From the NCBI RefSeq assembly GCF_038070315.1, contig NZ_JBBPCC010000017.1, positions 62,001-126,000 of the forward strand: 64,000 bases of DNA, written 5' to 3'. The stretch is from Paenibacillus_G filicis. Lineage in GTDB: Bacteria > Bacillota > Bacilli > Paenibacillales > NBRC-103111. This document shows, piece after piece, positions 1 through 8,901 of this stretch (its first letter is position 1; every line of letters begins with the position of its first letter). The translations under genes were made by a program, and so were the position numbers. The notes under the pieces were generated by a model. That model had not been told where the DNA came from. It did not search any database and was given only the letters and a program-made list of their open reading frames with translations.

Positions 1-966
1 TACAGAGTCATCCATCCAAAGAATCGTGGAGGCGAAGCTATCAGCCTCCTGGATTTGATTGTCTTTCGTAAATACACAGCCCCGCGAAACGTCGACTTCA
101 CGGTCCAATTGAATGGTTACGGGTTGCCCAGCATAGGCTAAGTTCCTATCTTGATCTGTCACTAAAATACGTTTGACTTTCGCTTTCTCACGACTAGGTA
201 GAGTCGTCAACTCATCGCCAACTGCGATGCTCCCAGCCTCAATCTGGCCTTGGAAACCGCGAAACGTATGGTCTGGTCGACATACACGCTGAATCGGCAT
301 CATAAAATGCTTCTTATCGCTGGCATCAAGAACATCCACGTTTTCTAAATATGACAACAAAGAAAGGCCCACATACCAAGGAGTATGTTGTGACTTTTTG
401 GTAATGTTATCCCCTTCTGTGGCAGAAACAGGGATAACCTGTATGCTTTGAAAATGAAATTCAGCGGCCGTTCGGGAGAAATCTTCTTTGATATCATCAA
501 ATATCTTTTTATCAAAATGAACTAAATCCATTTTGTTTACAGCTAATACAAGATGTTTAATCCCCATGAGTGCGCAAATCCGGGTATGGCGTTTGGTTTG
601 GGTAATGACCCCTTTGGTAGCGTCCACAAGAATGACGGCCAGTTCCGCAAAGGATGCGCCTACTGCCATGTTACGTGTATATTCTTCATGTCCCGGTGTG
701 TCCGCCACAATGAATGAACGGTGATCCGTCGTAAAATACCGATAAGCCACATCAATCGTGATCCCTTGTTCACGCTCGGCCATCAATCCATCAAGAAGCA
801 AAGAATAGTCAATTTTTCCGCCGCGACTGCCGAGTCTGCTATCCAGCTCTAATGCTTTTTCTTGGTCGGCGAACAAAAGCTTTGCCTCATAAAGCATATG
901 TCCAATCAGGGTAGATTTTCCGTCGTCTACACTTCCGCATGTAATAAATTTAAGCAAACTTTTCAT
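1..966 (-). CDS. cysN: Sulfate adenylyltransferase large subunit (GTPase), 3' end cut by window edge
   Basis: CysN is the GTPase subunit of the heterodimeric ATP sulfurylase; it couples GTP hydrolysis to formation of adenosine 5'-phosphosulfate by CysD in the cytoplasm. The visible 322 residues begin MKSLLKFITCGSVDDGKSTL, which holds the P-loop GSVDDGKST. DTPGHEEYTRNM (G3) and NKMDL (G4) of the EF-Tu-like G domain follow, then the start of the beta-barrel domain. The ATG lies one base after the cysD stop, so the two are translationally coupled. The reading frame is open to base 1, so the C-terminus, and whether a CysC (APS kinase) domain is fused, cannot be seen. The family assignment is secure. 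Confidence 0.96.
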   Translation of the reverse strand, partial: MKSLLKFITCGSVDDGKSTLIGHMLYEAKLLFADQEKALELDSRLGSRGGKIDYSLLLDGLMAEREQGITIDVAYRYFTTDHRSFIVADTPGHEEYTRNMAVGASFAELAVILVDATKGVITQTKRHTRICALMGIKHLVLAVNKMDLVHFDKKIFDDIKEDFSRTAAEFHFQSIQVIPVSATEGDNITKKSQHTPWYVGLSLLSYLENVDVLDASDKKHFMMPIQRVCRPDHTFRGFQGQIEAGSIAVGDELTTLPSREKAKVKRILVTDQDRNLAYAGQPVTIQLDREVDVSRGCVFTKDNQIQEADSFASTILWMDDSV

Positions 967-967
967 A

Positions 968-1891
968 TTAAAAATAGCCCTCCCGTTTACGTCTTTCCAT
1001 GCTTCCAGCCGCCTCTTGGTCAATAACCCGAGTTGTCCGTTCGGATGAAACCGCACCAAGCGTTTCTTCGATAATGGCATCTAGCGTATCCGCCTCCGAC
1101 TCGGCACCGCCAGTAAGCGGATAGCAGCCTAATGTGCGGAACCGCATCTTCTTCATTTCAACCTTCTCATTAGGCTCGAGTTTCAACCGATCATCATCTA
1201 CCATGACCATATGTCCATCGCGATTGACGACGGGTCTTTCTTTTGCAAAATAAAGAGGCACAATATCAATGTTTTCTCTTCGAATGTATTGCCAGATATC
1301 TTTTTCTGTCCAATTGGATATTGGGAAGACGCGAATGCTTTCCCCTTTATTAATTCTTGTGTTGAAAAGCTTCCACATTTCCGGTCGCTGGTTTTTCGGA
1401 TCCCACGCATGATTCTTATTGCGGAATGAAAAAATCCGCTCTTTCGCACGCGACTTTTCCTCATCACGTCTTCCACCGCCGAAAGCAGCCGTAAATCCGT
1501 ATTTGTCCAATCCCTCTTTTAATGCTTGGGTTTTCATAATATCGGTATACGCGGAACCATGATCCATTGGGTTGATCCCTTGTTTGATACCTTCCTGATT
1601 CGTGTGAACAATCATGTTGATTCCGAATTCTTTCGCTTTGCGATCACGGAATTCGATCATTTCTTTAAACTTCCACGTCGTATCAATATGCATGAAAGAA
1701 AATGGCGGCTTCTCGGGATAAAAAGCTTTCAGAGCCAAATGCAGCATCACGGAACTATCCTTCCCGATCGAATACAGCATCACGGGATTTTCACACTCCG
1801 CCGCTACTTCTCGTATAATATAAATCGCTTCAGCCTCGAGTTGATCCAGATGCGTCATTTCGTATATGGAATCAAGCATCAGTTTTTGCAT
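968..1891 (-). CDS. cysD: Sulfate adenylyltransferase small subunit
   Basis: CysD catalyses sulfate + ATP to APS + pyrophosphate, the entry step of sulfate assimilation, in complex with CysN. The protein (307 aa) has the PP-loop YSIGKDSSVMLHLA, a FMHIDTTWKF segment, the GGGRRDEEKSRAKERIFSFR motif and a C-terminal RTLGCYPLTGG, all typical of the family, and it has the usual length. I chose the ATG at 1891 because a strong AAAGGAGG lies about 8 bases upstream; the frame stays open for 12 more codons but without a ribosome site. It is more AT-rich than the genes at 48 kb and beyond. It is the first gene of the cysD-cysN unit. No riboswitch is obvious upstream. Confidence 0.96.
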   Translation of the reverse strand: MQKLMLDSIYEMTHLDQLEAEAIYIIREVAAECENPVMLYSIGKDSSVMLHLALKAFYPEKPPFSFMHIDTTWKFKEMIEFRDRKAKEFGINMIVHTNQEGIKQGINPMDHGSAYTDIMKTQALKEGLDKYGFTAAFGGGRRDEEKSRAKERIFSFRNKNHAWDPKNQRPEMWKLFNTRINKGESIRVFPISNWTEKDIWQYIRRENIDIVPLYFAKERPVVNRDGHMVMVDDDRLKLEPNEKVEMKKMRFRTLGCYPLTGGAESEADTLDAIIEETLGAVSSERTTRVIDQEAAGSMERRKREGYF

Positions 1892-2229
1892 GGAAAGGTG
1901 CCTCCTTTTAATCCTTACTAAATCCATTGTATTTCTTTATATTCTATCAGATTCTATCTTTTATGCACAGTGGAAAAAAGTAAAATTATTTAAATTTGAA
2001 TCCATTTCATAATTCCAAACCCCTGCTGGGCTTAAATCATTAAGGCAAGAAAAAAGGAGTACCTCCCCAAAATTCGAAGTGTTTAGTACCGCTAACACAC
2101 ACTTGAGAGAAGGTTGGACTTCCTATCGATTTTAACAAATAAAAAGGGAATGAGCCTCAAGTCCTTGATTAAACGATACTCGTTTCATGTATCCCCAATT
2201 GCTAAACAAATCAAAGCGGAATTCCACTC

Positions 2230-2417
2230 AGTAACGATATAGAAATCCATATGATTGAACTTTCTAAGCTGGATGAGCAAATGATTCCTATCCACAACTA
2301 ACTGCTAATGGAGAGGTAATCCGAGAAATCGTCTCTATGCTTGCCCAGTACGATGCATCGGCAGTTGAAATGGCAAAAAATATATTGACTGAGGTGCTGA
2401 AACATGCACGCCAGTAA
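2230..2417 (+). pseudogene. Relic of a possible Rpn-type (PD-(D/E)XK) nuclease or transposase gene
   Basis: Two overlapping frames carry coding-like sequence. The first reads NDIEIHMIELSKLDEQMI and then stops. After a frame change the second reads LTANGEVIREIVSMLAQYD and continues to a stop at 2415. The motif IEIHxIEL-KL resembles the strand after the nuclease core of Rpn-family recombination-promoting nucleases. The C-terminal part is not recognised. An intrinsic terminator follows directly, which supports a former gene end. The assignment rests on one short motif. Confidence 0.35.
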
Positions 2418-2448
2418 GCCATGCCAATTTAGTTCGGCATGGCTTTTT
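2418..2448 (+). terminator. Intrinsic terminator after the gene relic
   Basis: Perfect 8-bp stem GCCATGCC / GGCATGGC around a 10-nt loop, followed by five Ts, reading on the plus strand immediately after the stop at 2415. Confidence 0.8.
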
Positions 2449-2671
2449 GTTTGAGCATATTGCTACAATGATGTCCAAAATTCTTGCACTGGATTATTCC
2501 TATTTCATAAGTTGACTCACAATGCAGCTTATTTAGAAATAATTCTGCGATATTTGATTCTGCTCAACTTCATTTATTTCGAAGGTTTTGAAATCTTATT
2601 TTAAGCTTTCAAGAAATTCCGCACATGTACCGTATGCGGGAACATGTGGGAGTTGTTTTGATTCTGTATTA

Positions 2672-2710
2672 GTTGGTTAAAACCCTTGATATATAAGGGT
2701 TTTAGCCAAC
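2672..2710. repeat. Inverted repeat
   Basis: Arms GTTGGTTAAAACCCTT and AAGGGTTTTAGCCAAC pair over about 16 bp with one mismatch around a 7-nt spacer. There is no T-tract, so it is not a classical terminator. It lies next to the GTCAAC repeats and could be a recombinase or operator site. Confidence 0.6.
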
Positions 2711-2744
2711 ACGTATTGTTCGTTTGGTTTGTGTTTGATTGCTT

Positions 2745-2776
2745 GTTGACGATGTTCGTCAACAAGTCGTCAACAA
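2745..2776. repeat. GTCAAC repeats and palindrome, possible integrase arm sites
   Basis: The palindrome GTTGACGATGTTCGTCAAC (2745-2763) overlaps the first of two GTCAACAA direct repeats at 2758 and 2769, which are spaced 11 bp apart. The same 11-bp-spaced pair recurs at 47943-47960 near the ssrA remnant. Such short direct repeats are typical of tyrosine-recombinase arm sites; the function here is inferred. Confidence 0.4.
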
Positions 2777-2935
2777 AAAACCACTAGATTGTATATGTTG
2801 CCGGGAGATTAAATCTCGTACCTAAACTTTGAAGTGTTAAATAAAAAAAGTGCCAAGAAGCACTACGTCACGTGGGCTTCGGTTACTAACTGTTTTGATG
2901 TTAATTCATTTTAGGCAAAATTAGAGTAAGTAACA

Positions 2936-3715
2936 TTACTTCATAGAGATTCTCACATCATAATCCTGTAAGTGTAGATTTTTTATCAATGCATCTAAGG
3001 AGACAGGTTCTTCCAATTCATCAAAATCAAATAATACTGGATCTTCAATAATATAACGATTCGATCCGTATTGGGAAATTAACAACATTTGGATTGTTAA
3101 TAATACTATTCGTGAACTCATTCGAATCATATCTACTTCTTTTATTAATCCATCGGACCAATCATCTGGAATGGGAAGCAGCCTTGACCCATGCGCAAAT
3201 TGATTACGTAATTTTGAAACTAAATATAATCCTTTAGCAGCATAATGCTCATTTTCTATATTTTTTAATACTTTTCCAGATAATTCTTTTCCAAGTGTTT
3301 TATATAAGATCGAGTACGTTTCAAGATAACCCTCAATAGAAGGTTCTTTATAGTTGGCAGTTAAAAACTCTCTTCCTAAGTAAGTCGTTGAAGTTTTGTT
3401 TTTTCTAGCAACAAGTTTTAATATTAACGACTCTAAGCTTCCCCAAATAAAATTAAAAGTCACAAGCTCTGCGCATAGTTCCGACCAAAGTTTACTTTTT
3501 TCATCTGAATAAGCTAATGCTGATCCACAAAAATAGATTGATGAATCGTACCTTTCTGTAATAATGCGTACCTGCTCTACTCCAGCCGCCATATTAAGCC
3601 AATCAGTGATATTTTCAAGATCAAAGTTGGAGATTTCTTCAACCTCCATAGCATGTAAAACTCTCATTATACGATAAGCATGTTCATTTATAGTGAAATA
3701 ATCCAAAAGCCACAC
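2936..3715 (-). CDS. HEPN-domain protein, probable conflict-system RNase
   Basis: A helical protein of about 259 residues with no named full-length match that I recognise. Near residue 170 it carries LRNQFAHGSRLLP, which fits the HEPN Rx4H signature (RNQFAH), the catalytic motif of many HEPN RNases in toxin and abortive-infection systems. It is the last gene of the minus-strand cluster but lies about 170 bp beyond the receiver-like gene, so it may have its own promoter. The start is uncertain: the 3715 codon is GTG almost abutting GGGG, and a TTG three codons later has better spacing. An RNA-cleaving abortive function is inferred from the motif and location only. Confidence 0.65.
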   Translation of the reverse strand: MWLLDYFTINEHAYRIMRVLHAMEVEEISNFDLENITDWLNMAAGVEQVRIITERYDSSIYFCGSALAYSDEKSKLWSELCAELVTFNFIWGSLESLILKLVARKNKTSTTYLGREFLTANYKEPSIEGYLETYSILYKTLGKELSGKVLKNIENEHYAAKGLYLVSKLRNQFAHGSRLLPIPDDWSDGLIKEVDMIRMSSRIVLLTIQMLLISQYGSNRYIIEDPVLFDFDELEEPVSLDALIKNLHLQDYDVRISMK

Positions 3716-3882
3716 CCCTAGCTATTTTTCACGCAAATATCTTCAGAGGAACTCAGTTATGGTACTGTTAATCATGAAAGCCAGGCCTCAATAAAAACTT
3801 CTCTGAGGCTAACTAGATTATCGTACCCTCTTCTCTAAATAAACATATATTCCATCCAACTATAGCTGTATAAGAGAAAGAA

Positions 3883-6141
3883 TCAGGATTCCTCTGCAAC
3901 TGCTGTCTCTTGATGCAAAAATTGATCAGAGATTTTAAGCATCATTATATTTTTTTCAATAACATATTCGAAAATCTTATCTTGTCTTGAATTAAGGCTA
4001 ACTACTTTACCTAGTTGATGATCCGCAACTTTATATTCAATGCGCTCAACATGTTTTAATAAATCTTTTTCCTCCAAGAGCGACTCCAATACTTTTATCC
4101 TAACATTACCTATCAAGTCTGTACCATACTCAACAATACTAGAAGTTATTTCATCACCTTCAAGCAGGAACCTAGTAATTTTCCCAACTCGGATATCAAT
4201 ATTACATGGATATTCGTTCGTAAGCTTTACATATATGTTATTGGTTGCTAGGACATTTATACCATTTTTATTTAACTTTAGTGATAATATTTTATTACCT
4301 GATGCTAGATGTAAATGTGCAAGTTCAGGGCGAGTCATTAAAGGTTGTAATTCTTCAATATAAGCTGCATCATCCTCATATATTGTTTTTATAACGCGGG
4401 TGAGCTCATCAATAGATATTCCTACATCAACTATGTCATTTACACGTCTCTTTATATATGCCTTTACCAAATATTCGGATCCGTGTGCGTTAATTCTGCC
4501 TTCTATCTCTTGATAATCATCCATAAAGTTGATGTTGACCGGTAGTCCTATTCTCCCCCACCAAGCTTGTGCTGTTTGAAATATGAAAAGAGCATACTGT
4601 TGATCCAAACGATGCCATCGTTTAAGCGTAAATATATACTTATAACTTTGATGACTGTTATCATTAGTGAAGGGCATAAACGTTTCATCTATTTGATACA
4701 TGGATTTATTTGTTCTAATTAACTTTAATCCCATGTCATTAACAAGTTCTCTCATCATCTTTATATAACCATCACTCCAAATTGCATTGGACGGAGTATT
4801 AAATGGTGTTGCACCGGTATCCCAGGAAAGAATAGCACTTCCATCTGAATTGAGAGTTGTTATATCAAGGAATGATATGGGCATACTAACTGTCTCATCT
4901 AAATCGAATGTTATTTCTTCCCCGTTCCAATCCTCAATTGTAATACCTGAGTCGCGGCCCTTCTTTTCTTCATTCTCAAGAGCTAGCATTGCTACTCTTC
5001 CTGATCGTTTCCCGTTATTCCTCACAGCTAGCGTACATGTTTGGGTAAGGAGAATAGCTCGTCTCCTATCATTGTTATAGTCAATCTCAAATATATCACC
5101 GAAATCAACAGGAAGATGCCTTTCATTAACTGTAGTATCCCACATTTCTGAGAGTAAAATATCACGTAATGCTACATCCTCATGTATTTCGTAGTACGAG
5201 TGAGTCCATTTATTAATTTCACTTATAATCCTATCAATCTCCCGCCCGAAAGCTTCATTCTTTTCAACCTTTTTAGCAATGTGACGTGATATCCATTGTG
5301 TTAAAAATGCTGGAGCGGAGATTCCCTCTTCTGTCACCTTCTCTTTGATCATTTCTTGTATAGATCTTGCATTCAATAAATGAAATTGTCCTAATACCGC
5401 TACGCTACTACTAAATAATATATCTTCTATACAATTTAACAGTTGAAAGAACTTTTTACTTCCGTATAAGTTTTGCAAAACTTTATATAACTCAGCATTT
5501 GATGCTGCAGCGGTTGCTAAACTTTTTTTTGAAATATAGTCATAAACAGTATTTTTATAATTCTTTGACTCATGTTTCTCCCTAAGTTTTCTAAAATAAT
5601 CTGTTCGCAGTTTATAATCCAACATTCGATATCTGACACCATCAAGAATGAAATAATCATCGTTACTAATGAAGACTATACTTCTTGGATTTTTATCCGT
5701 TGTTGACTTTTGCGCAAGTAAATTTGCCAGTTGTTCTGATGTTATCAAACTACCGGCAAGTTTATAGTCGAGAAAAAGTATCGTGTTACTATCAATATCC
5801 AAATCTTCCGGAACCCTATCATGTAATTCCAAATTGCCCTCACCCAAGACCTCTGACACCAATATTATAAGTTCTCTTATCTGGGAATGAAGCATGTTGG
5901 GAAACTGTTCCTTGATTTTCGTTATAAACAAAGATGGGTATTCTTCCGTAGTTTTAAGTTCATCAATAGACAAGCCTAACGTCGACACAAACTCTCGAAT
6001 GTCAAAATCGGCTTCATCATAATGTCCGTTTAGAATATCACTGATCTTTCCAGGATCAAAATGTACTTGATCATCTATTATAACAGCACGATTTATTTGC
6101 ATGTTTTCTAATGTACTTTTAAGCATATCTACTGTAACCAT
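3883..6141 (-). CDS. Receiver-like (REC) domain protein paired with the GHKL kinase
   Basis: A 752-aa protein whose N-terminal ~180 residues look like a receiver domain: an acidic pair in AVIIDDQ (near residue 19), the strand-aspartate ILFLDYKL (near residue 120) and IVFISNDD after it. The rest contains a region around DIFEI...ILLTQTCTLAVRNNGKR seen in conflict-associated response-regulator-like proteins. It has no DNA-binding output domain that I can see. The ATG at 6141 has AGGGGAT upstream; its codon is 10 bases past the stop of the GHKL ATPase gene, so the two form a kinase/receiver pair. Whether the aspartate is phosphorylated is unknown; inactive REC domains are common in such systems. 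Confidence 0.65.
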   Translation of the reverse strand: MVTVDMLKSTLENMQINRAVIIDDQVHFDPGKISDILNGHYDEADFDIREFVSTLGLSIDELKTTEEYPSLFITKIKEQFPNMLHSQIRELIILVSEVLGEGNLELHDRVPEDLDIDSNTILFLDYKLAGSLITSEQLANLLAQKSTTDKNPRSIVFISNDDYFILDGVRYRMLDYKLRTDYFRKLREKHESKNYKNTVYDYISKKSLATAAASNAELYKVLQNLYGSKKFFQLLNCIEDILFSSSVAVLGQFHLLNARSIQEMIKEKVTEEGISAPAFLTQWISRHIAKKVEKNEAFGREIDRIISEINKWTHSYYEIHEDVALRDILLSEMWDTTVNERHLPVDFGDIFEIDYNNDRRRAILLTQTCTLAVRNNGKRSGRVAMLALENEEKKGRDSGITIEDWNGEEITFDLDETVSMPISFLDITTLNSDGSAILSWDTGATPFNTPSNAIWSDGYIKMMRELVNDMGLKLIRTNKSMYQIDETFMPFTNDNSHQSYKYIFTLKRWHRLDQQYALFIFQTAQAWWGRIGLPVNINFMDDYQEIEGRINAHGSEYLVKAYIKRRVNDIVDVGISIDELTRVIKTIYEDDAAYIEELQPLMTRPELAHLHLASGNKILSLKLNKNGINVLATNNIYVKLTNEYPCNIDIRVGKITRFLLEGDEITSSIVEYGTDLIGNVRIKVLESLLEEKDLLKHVERIEYKVADHQLGKVVSLNSRQDKIFEYVIEKNIMMLKISDQFLHQETAVAEES

Positions 6142-6151
6142 CGTGTATCCC

Positions 6152-8518
6152 CTATTCTTCAACTATCTCTGAAAAATCAATAATAAACTTATGATAATTA
6201 CCATAATCATTTTGTTCTGTTGATAATTTGATTTCAGAATGATGGAAATTTAATATTTGAGATACAATGTATAATCCAAGCCCTCTGCCCTCACCATCTA
6301 CTTTACGTGTAAAGAAGGGTTCAAATATATATCTAGCATCTCCATGGGATATCCCCGTTCCATTATCAGAAAACTCCACAATCCCCTTATTATTAACAAG
6401 TATTGATATCCGCATCTTTTTATTAGGATATTTCTTTTTATGAATCTGCAACCAGTAATGAGAATTATTAAGAAGATTATCAAATACTTGGACAATCATC
6501 CCCTGATTAGCCTTCACAAAACATTCACCATCAGACAGAATTTCTATTTCAGCATGATTTTCGTCATCAAGTTTCCAAGTTATTGATTTACTTTTACATA
6601 CCTCGTTTAAAACACTAACTAGGCTTATTTTTGACCTTGTCCTTCTTCTAGTTATCGATTGCTGATCTAGTCTTGACACTACTAAATCAAGAGCCTTAGT
6701 GTTATGAAGTAAAATAGTAAGTGCGTCTTTTTCCCCAGGAACTCTTTTTCTTAAGTCCATCAAATAACTATTAATACGCCCCAAATAACTTCTCATCTCA
6801 TGTGCCACTGTTTCTGCTGTCATACCAATGCCAGCCAAATCAAATATTCTTTTTTGCTGATTTTCTACTTCTTTTATTTTTTCATCAAGTTCATCAACCG
6901 ATTCTTGTAGTTCAGAATATTCCCTAGAGATGTTTTCCACATTGAGAATTAATCTTTTTATTATATCTTGAACATTTGTATCAGAGGTTTTAGTCAATGT
7001 GAACAAACTATGCATATCTGTTTTTAAGCTATTTATTCTCGTAGGGATTGGCTTAATAGCTAAATGAATATCTTCTGTCTCGACGGGTCCCTTTTTAACT
7101 GTCTTTTGTGGATAATAATCTTCAATCTTATTTTTAAAACTCTTAAGTATTGAGGAGAGGATTATTTTAAGGTTTTCATAAGCCTTGTTATGAACCAGAC
7201 CCTCCCTATTTGTTTGATCTTTCAAATTACTATTTTCCATTGAGGAAATATGTATTGTACCCACTGTTTGTAAAGTATTGAACCTAATTCCACTTGCCCT
7301 AAACCCTTTACTGTCAAGTTCAAGCCAGTCATTTCCGGGTTCAGCATAAGGCAGTACTCTAAAATTATCCCGGTAGATCATAATTCCACCATTATACTGA
7401 TCAAGGATTCTTTTTTTCTCAGCGAAATCCTCATAACCTTTAATTTTGTCAAGTCGAGCTTTATTTCGATTGTAAAAATAAAATTCAAAGGTAAATGGTC
7501 CAATCACATCTTCTTCTCTCTGAAGGCGACCCTCAATTTCCTGGATGATGCCTGGCATTCTGCCGGAATACTCTTTATCATCTTCCCCCCGAATGAAATA
7601 ACTAGCATCCAACAACTCCCCTTTAACAGAACCAATTATTTTATAGGGTGCTTGTTCTAGAAAATTCCGATCGATAATCTCAGGGGTAAGACGAAGAAAG
7701 CCTTTATCTGCTGTATGTATTTCTAAAGTTATTTGAAACCCTTTATTTGGTTGGAAAGGATTTATATATTTCATAAAATTTTTCTTGTAGAAACTTTCAA
7801 ATCTCTTCTTAGTCCATTCCTCAGGATTATAAAAATCTTTGATATCGTATATTTTTAGCTTAACAAATGACTCTCCATATCGGGAAGAAATATCCCCTGG
7901 CGTTACCTTAAACAAGTGGACATTAATTTCATCAAGTTTTGCCTTACTAGAATAATTAAACTTATTCCAATTGATCATTAATAAACTTCCAAACTGACTC
8001 TTTTTAGACCTTGTGAATAACACCAATTTTTCTCCAAGCTTCATCGTTGCAAAACGGCCGAGACCTTTTTCACCAAGAGGAACCTTATTGTCCTCTTCCT
8101 CATTATCCTCGTCTTCCTCGTCTTCCTCGTCTTCCTCCTTTAGGTCATCTTCCGTAAAATTCTCCATATCGATTACTTCATTTTTTTCTTCTTGCTCTTC
8201 AAACTCCTCTTCCAAATCATCAATTACTTCTTCTTTAGTCTCGCCCTCAGACATTTTCCTTCTTATACGTTCTTTTTTATCAAGTCTATCAGTAGTACCT
8301 ATTACAAGGTACTTACTTAGTATCCCCTTACGTGACATACCCGATCCTTCGTCTTCGACAATCAAAGTCCGATCAGCTTGATTTATAATTATCTTGACTG
8401 TAGGTGATCCAGCGTCATATGCATTTTTGATGAGCTCAAGTAGAGCCACTGTAGAGCTACTAATTAATTGATCACCCAAGTGGGATAAAATGCGTGCCAT
8501 TGCTGAAAATTTGGTCAT
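6152..8518 (-). CDS. Double GHKL ATPase: HSP90-like N-terminus plus histidine-kinase C-terminus
   Basis: A 788-aa cytoplasmic protein without membrane segments. The N-terminus is an HSP90/MORC-like ATPase: ELIKNAYDAG (near 27), VEDEGSGM (near 53) and KGLGRFA (near 150). An acidic Glu/Asp tract of about 50 residues (roughly 96-144) interrupts it. A coiled-coil segment near 530-570 leads to a histidine-kinase half: H-box VAHEMRSYLGRI (near 572), N-box NLLNNSHYW (near 683), G1 FSDNGTGIS and G2 GEGRGLGLYI (near 743). It is followed by the receiver-like gene. Two ATPase folds in one chain suggest a sensor whose first half undergoes nucleotide-driven dimer closure and whose second half signals to the REC partner. 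This reading is inference from domains. Confidence 0.8.
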   Translation of the reverse strand: MTKFSAMARILSHLGDQLISSSTVALLELIKNAYDAGSPTVKIIINQADRTLIVEDEGSGMSRKGILSKYLVIGTTDRLDKKERIRRKMSEGETKEEVIDDLEEEFEEQEEKNEVIDMENFTEDDLKEEDEEDEEDEDNEEEDNKVPLGEKGLGRFATMKLGEKLVLFTRSKKSQFGSLLMINWNKFNYSSKAKLDEINVHLFKVTPGDISSRYGESFVKLKIYDIKDFYNPEEWTKKRFESFYKKNFMKYINPFQPNKGFQITLEIHTADKGFLRLTPEIIDRNFLEQAPYKIIGSVKGELLDASYFIRGEDDKEYSGRMPGIIQEIEGRLQREEDVIGPFTFEFYFYNRNKARLDKIKGYEDFAEKKRILDQYNGGIMIYRDNFRVLPYAEPGNDWLELDSKGFRASGIRFNTLQTVGTIHISSMENSNLKDQTNREGLVHNKAYENLKIILSSILKSFKNKIEDYYPQKTVKKGPVETEDIHLAIKPIPTRINSLKTDMHSLFTLTKTSDTNVQDIIKRLILNVENISREYSELQESVDELDEKIKEVENQQKRIFDLAGIGMTAETVAHEMRSYLGRINSYLMDLRKRVPGEKDALTILLHNTKALDLVVSRLDQQSITRRRTRSKISLVSVLNEVCKSKSITWKLDDENHAEIEILSDGECFVKANQGMIVQVFDNLLNNSHYWLQIHKKKYPNKKMRISILVNNKGIVEFSDNGTGISHGDARYIFEPFFTRKVDGEGRGLGLYIVSQILNFHHSEIKLSTEQNDYGNYHKFIIDFSEIVEE

Positions 8519-8901
8519 TCACATCCCCCTTATCTTTTTGTTATTCTTCCTGTTTAATTTTACTATTTCTACTCAATACTTTTTTTTCCTCTTCTATCAT
8601 GTTCTATTAGGTTAAACTTTTGTTGTATGAACCGGATCCCAACCAATTAACGTCTTTTTTTATTAGGAAAGATTGATACGTATGCTGCCTTATAATTGCT
8701 AGGGTCTTCGTTATTAATGTTGAATAAACGCCAGATTATCTAACAAAAAAATGAACTGCCAAATATTAAGAGGTTATGCAACTTTATGTGGGTATCAACC
8801 AAGAATGAAACTTCCACATTAGTATAAATTAGGTTGCCCCTAGGGCAACCTGTTGGCGCATCTAAAATCTATTTTTCTTCTAGGTAAAGTAATGTCATAC
8901 C
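8519..8901. other. Intergenic region between the FtsK-like gene and the GHKL gene
   Basis: AT-rich and without a credible gene. It contains the hairpin at 8831-8851 that ends the upstream transcript, and presumably the promoter of the GHKL/receiver pair, though I see no clear -35/-10 consensus. Confidence 0.6.
8831..8851 (-). terminator. Hairpin after the FtsK-like gene
   Basis: Perfect 9-bp stem AGGTTGCCC / GGGCAACCT with a 3-nt loop, about 50 bp beyond the stop of the large FtsK-like gene. The T-tract is weak, so it could terminate or protect the mRNA 3' end. Confidence 0.6.

Larger units (their letters stand above)
1892..2935. other. Intergenic region with gene relic and inverted repeats
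   Basis: About 1 kb without an intact gene. It separates cysDN from the conflict cluster. It holds a broken plus-strand reading frame with its own terminator (2230-2448), a 16-bp-arm inverted repeat at 2672-2710 and GTCAAC repeats at 2745-2776. The stretch 1930-2220 shows no convincing coding potential beyond short relics. Confidence 0.7.

Noticed and set aside
28..40. Second ssrA-like GTGGAGGCGAAG near the left edge
   Set aside because: A 12-base chance match inside the cysN coding frame, without the T-arm part.
8013..8381. Plus-strand Ser-rich frame opposite the GHKL gene
   Set aside because: It is the complement of the Glu/Asp codon repeats, not a gene.
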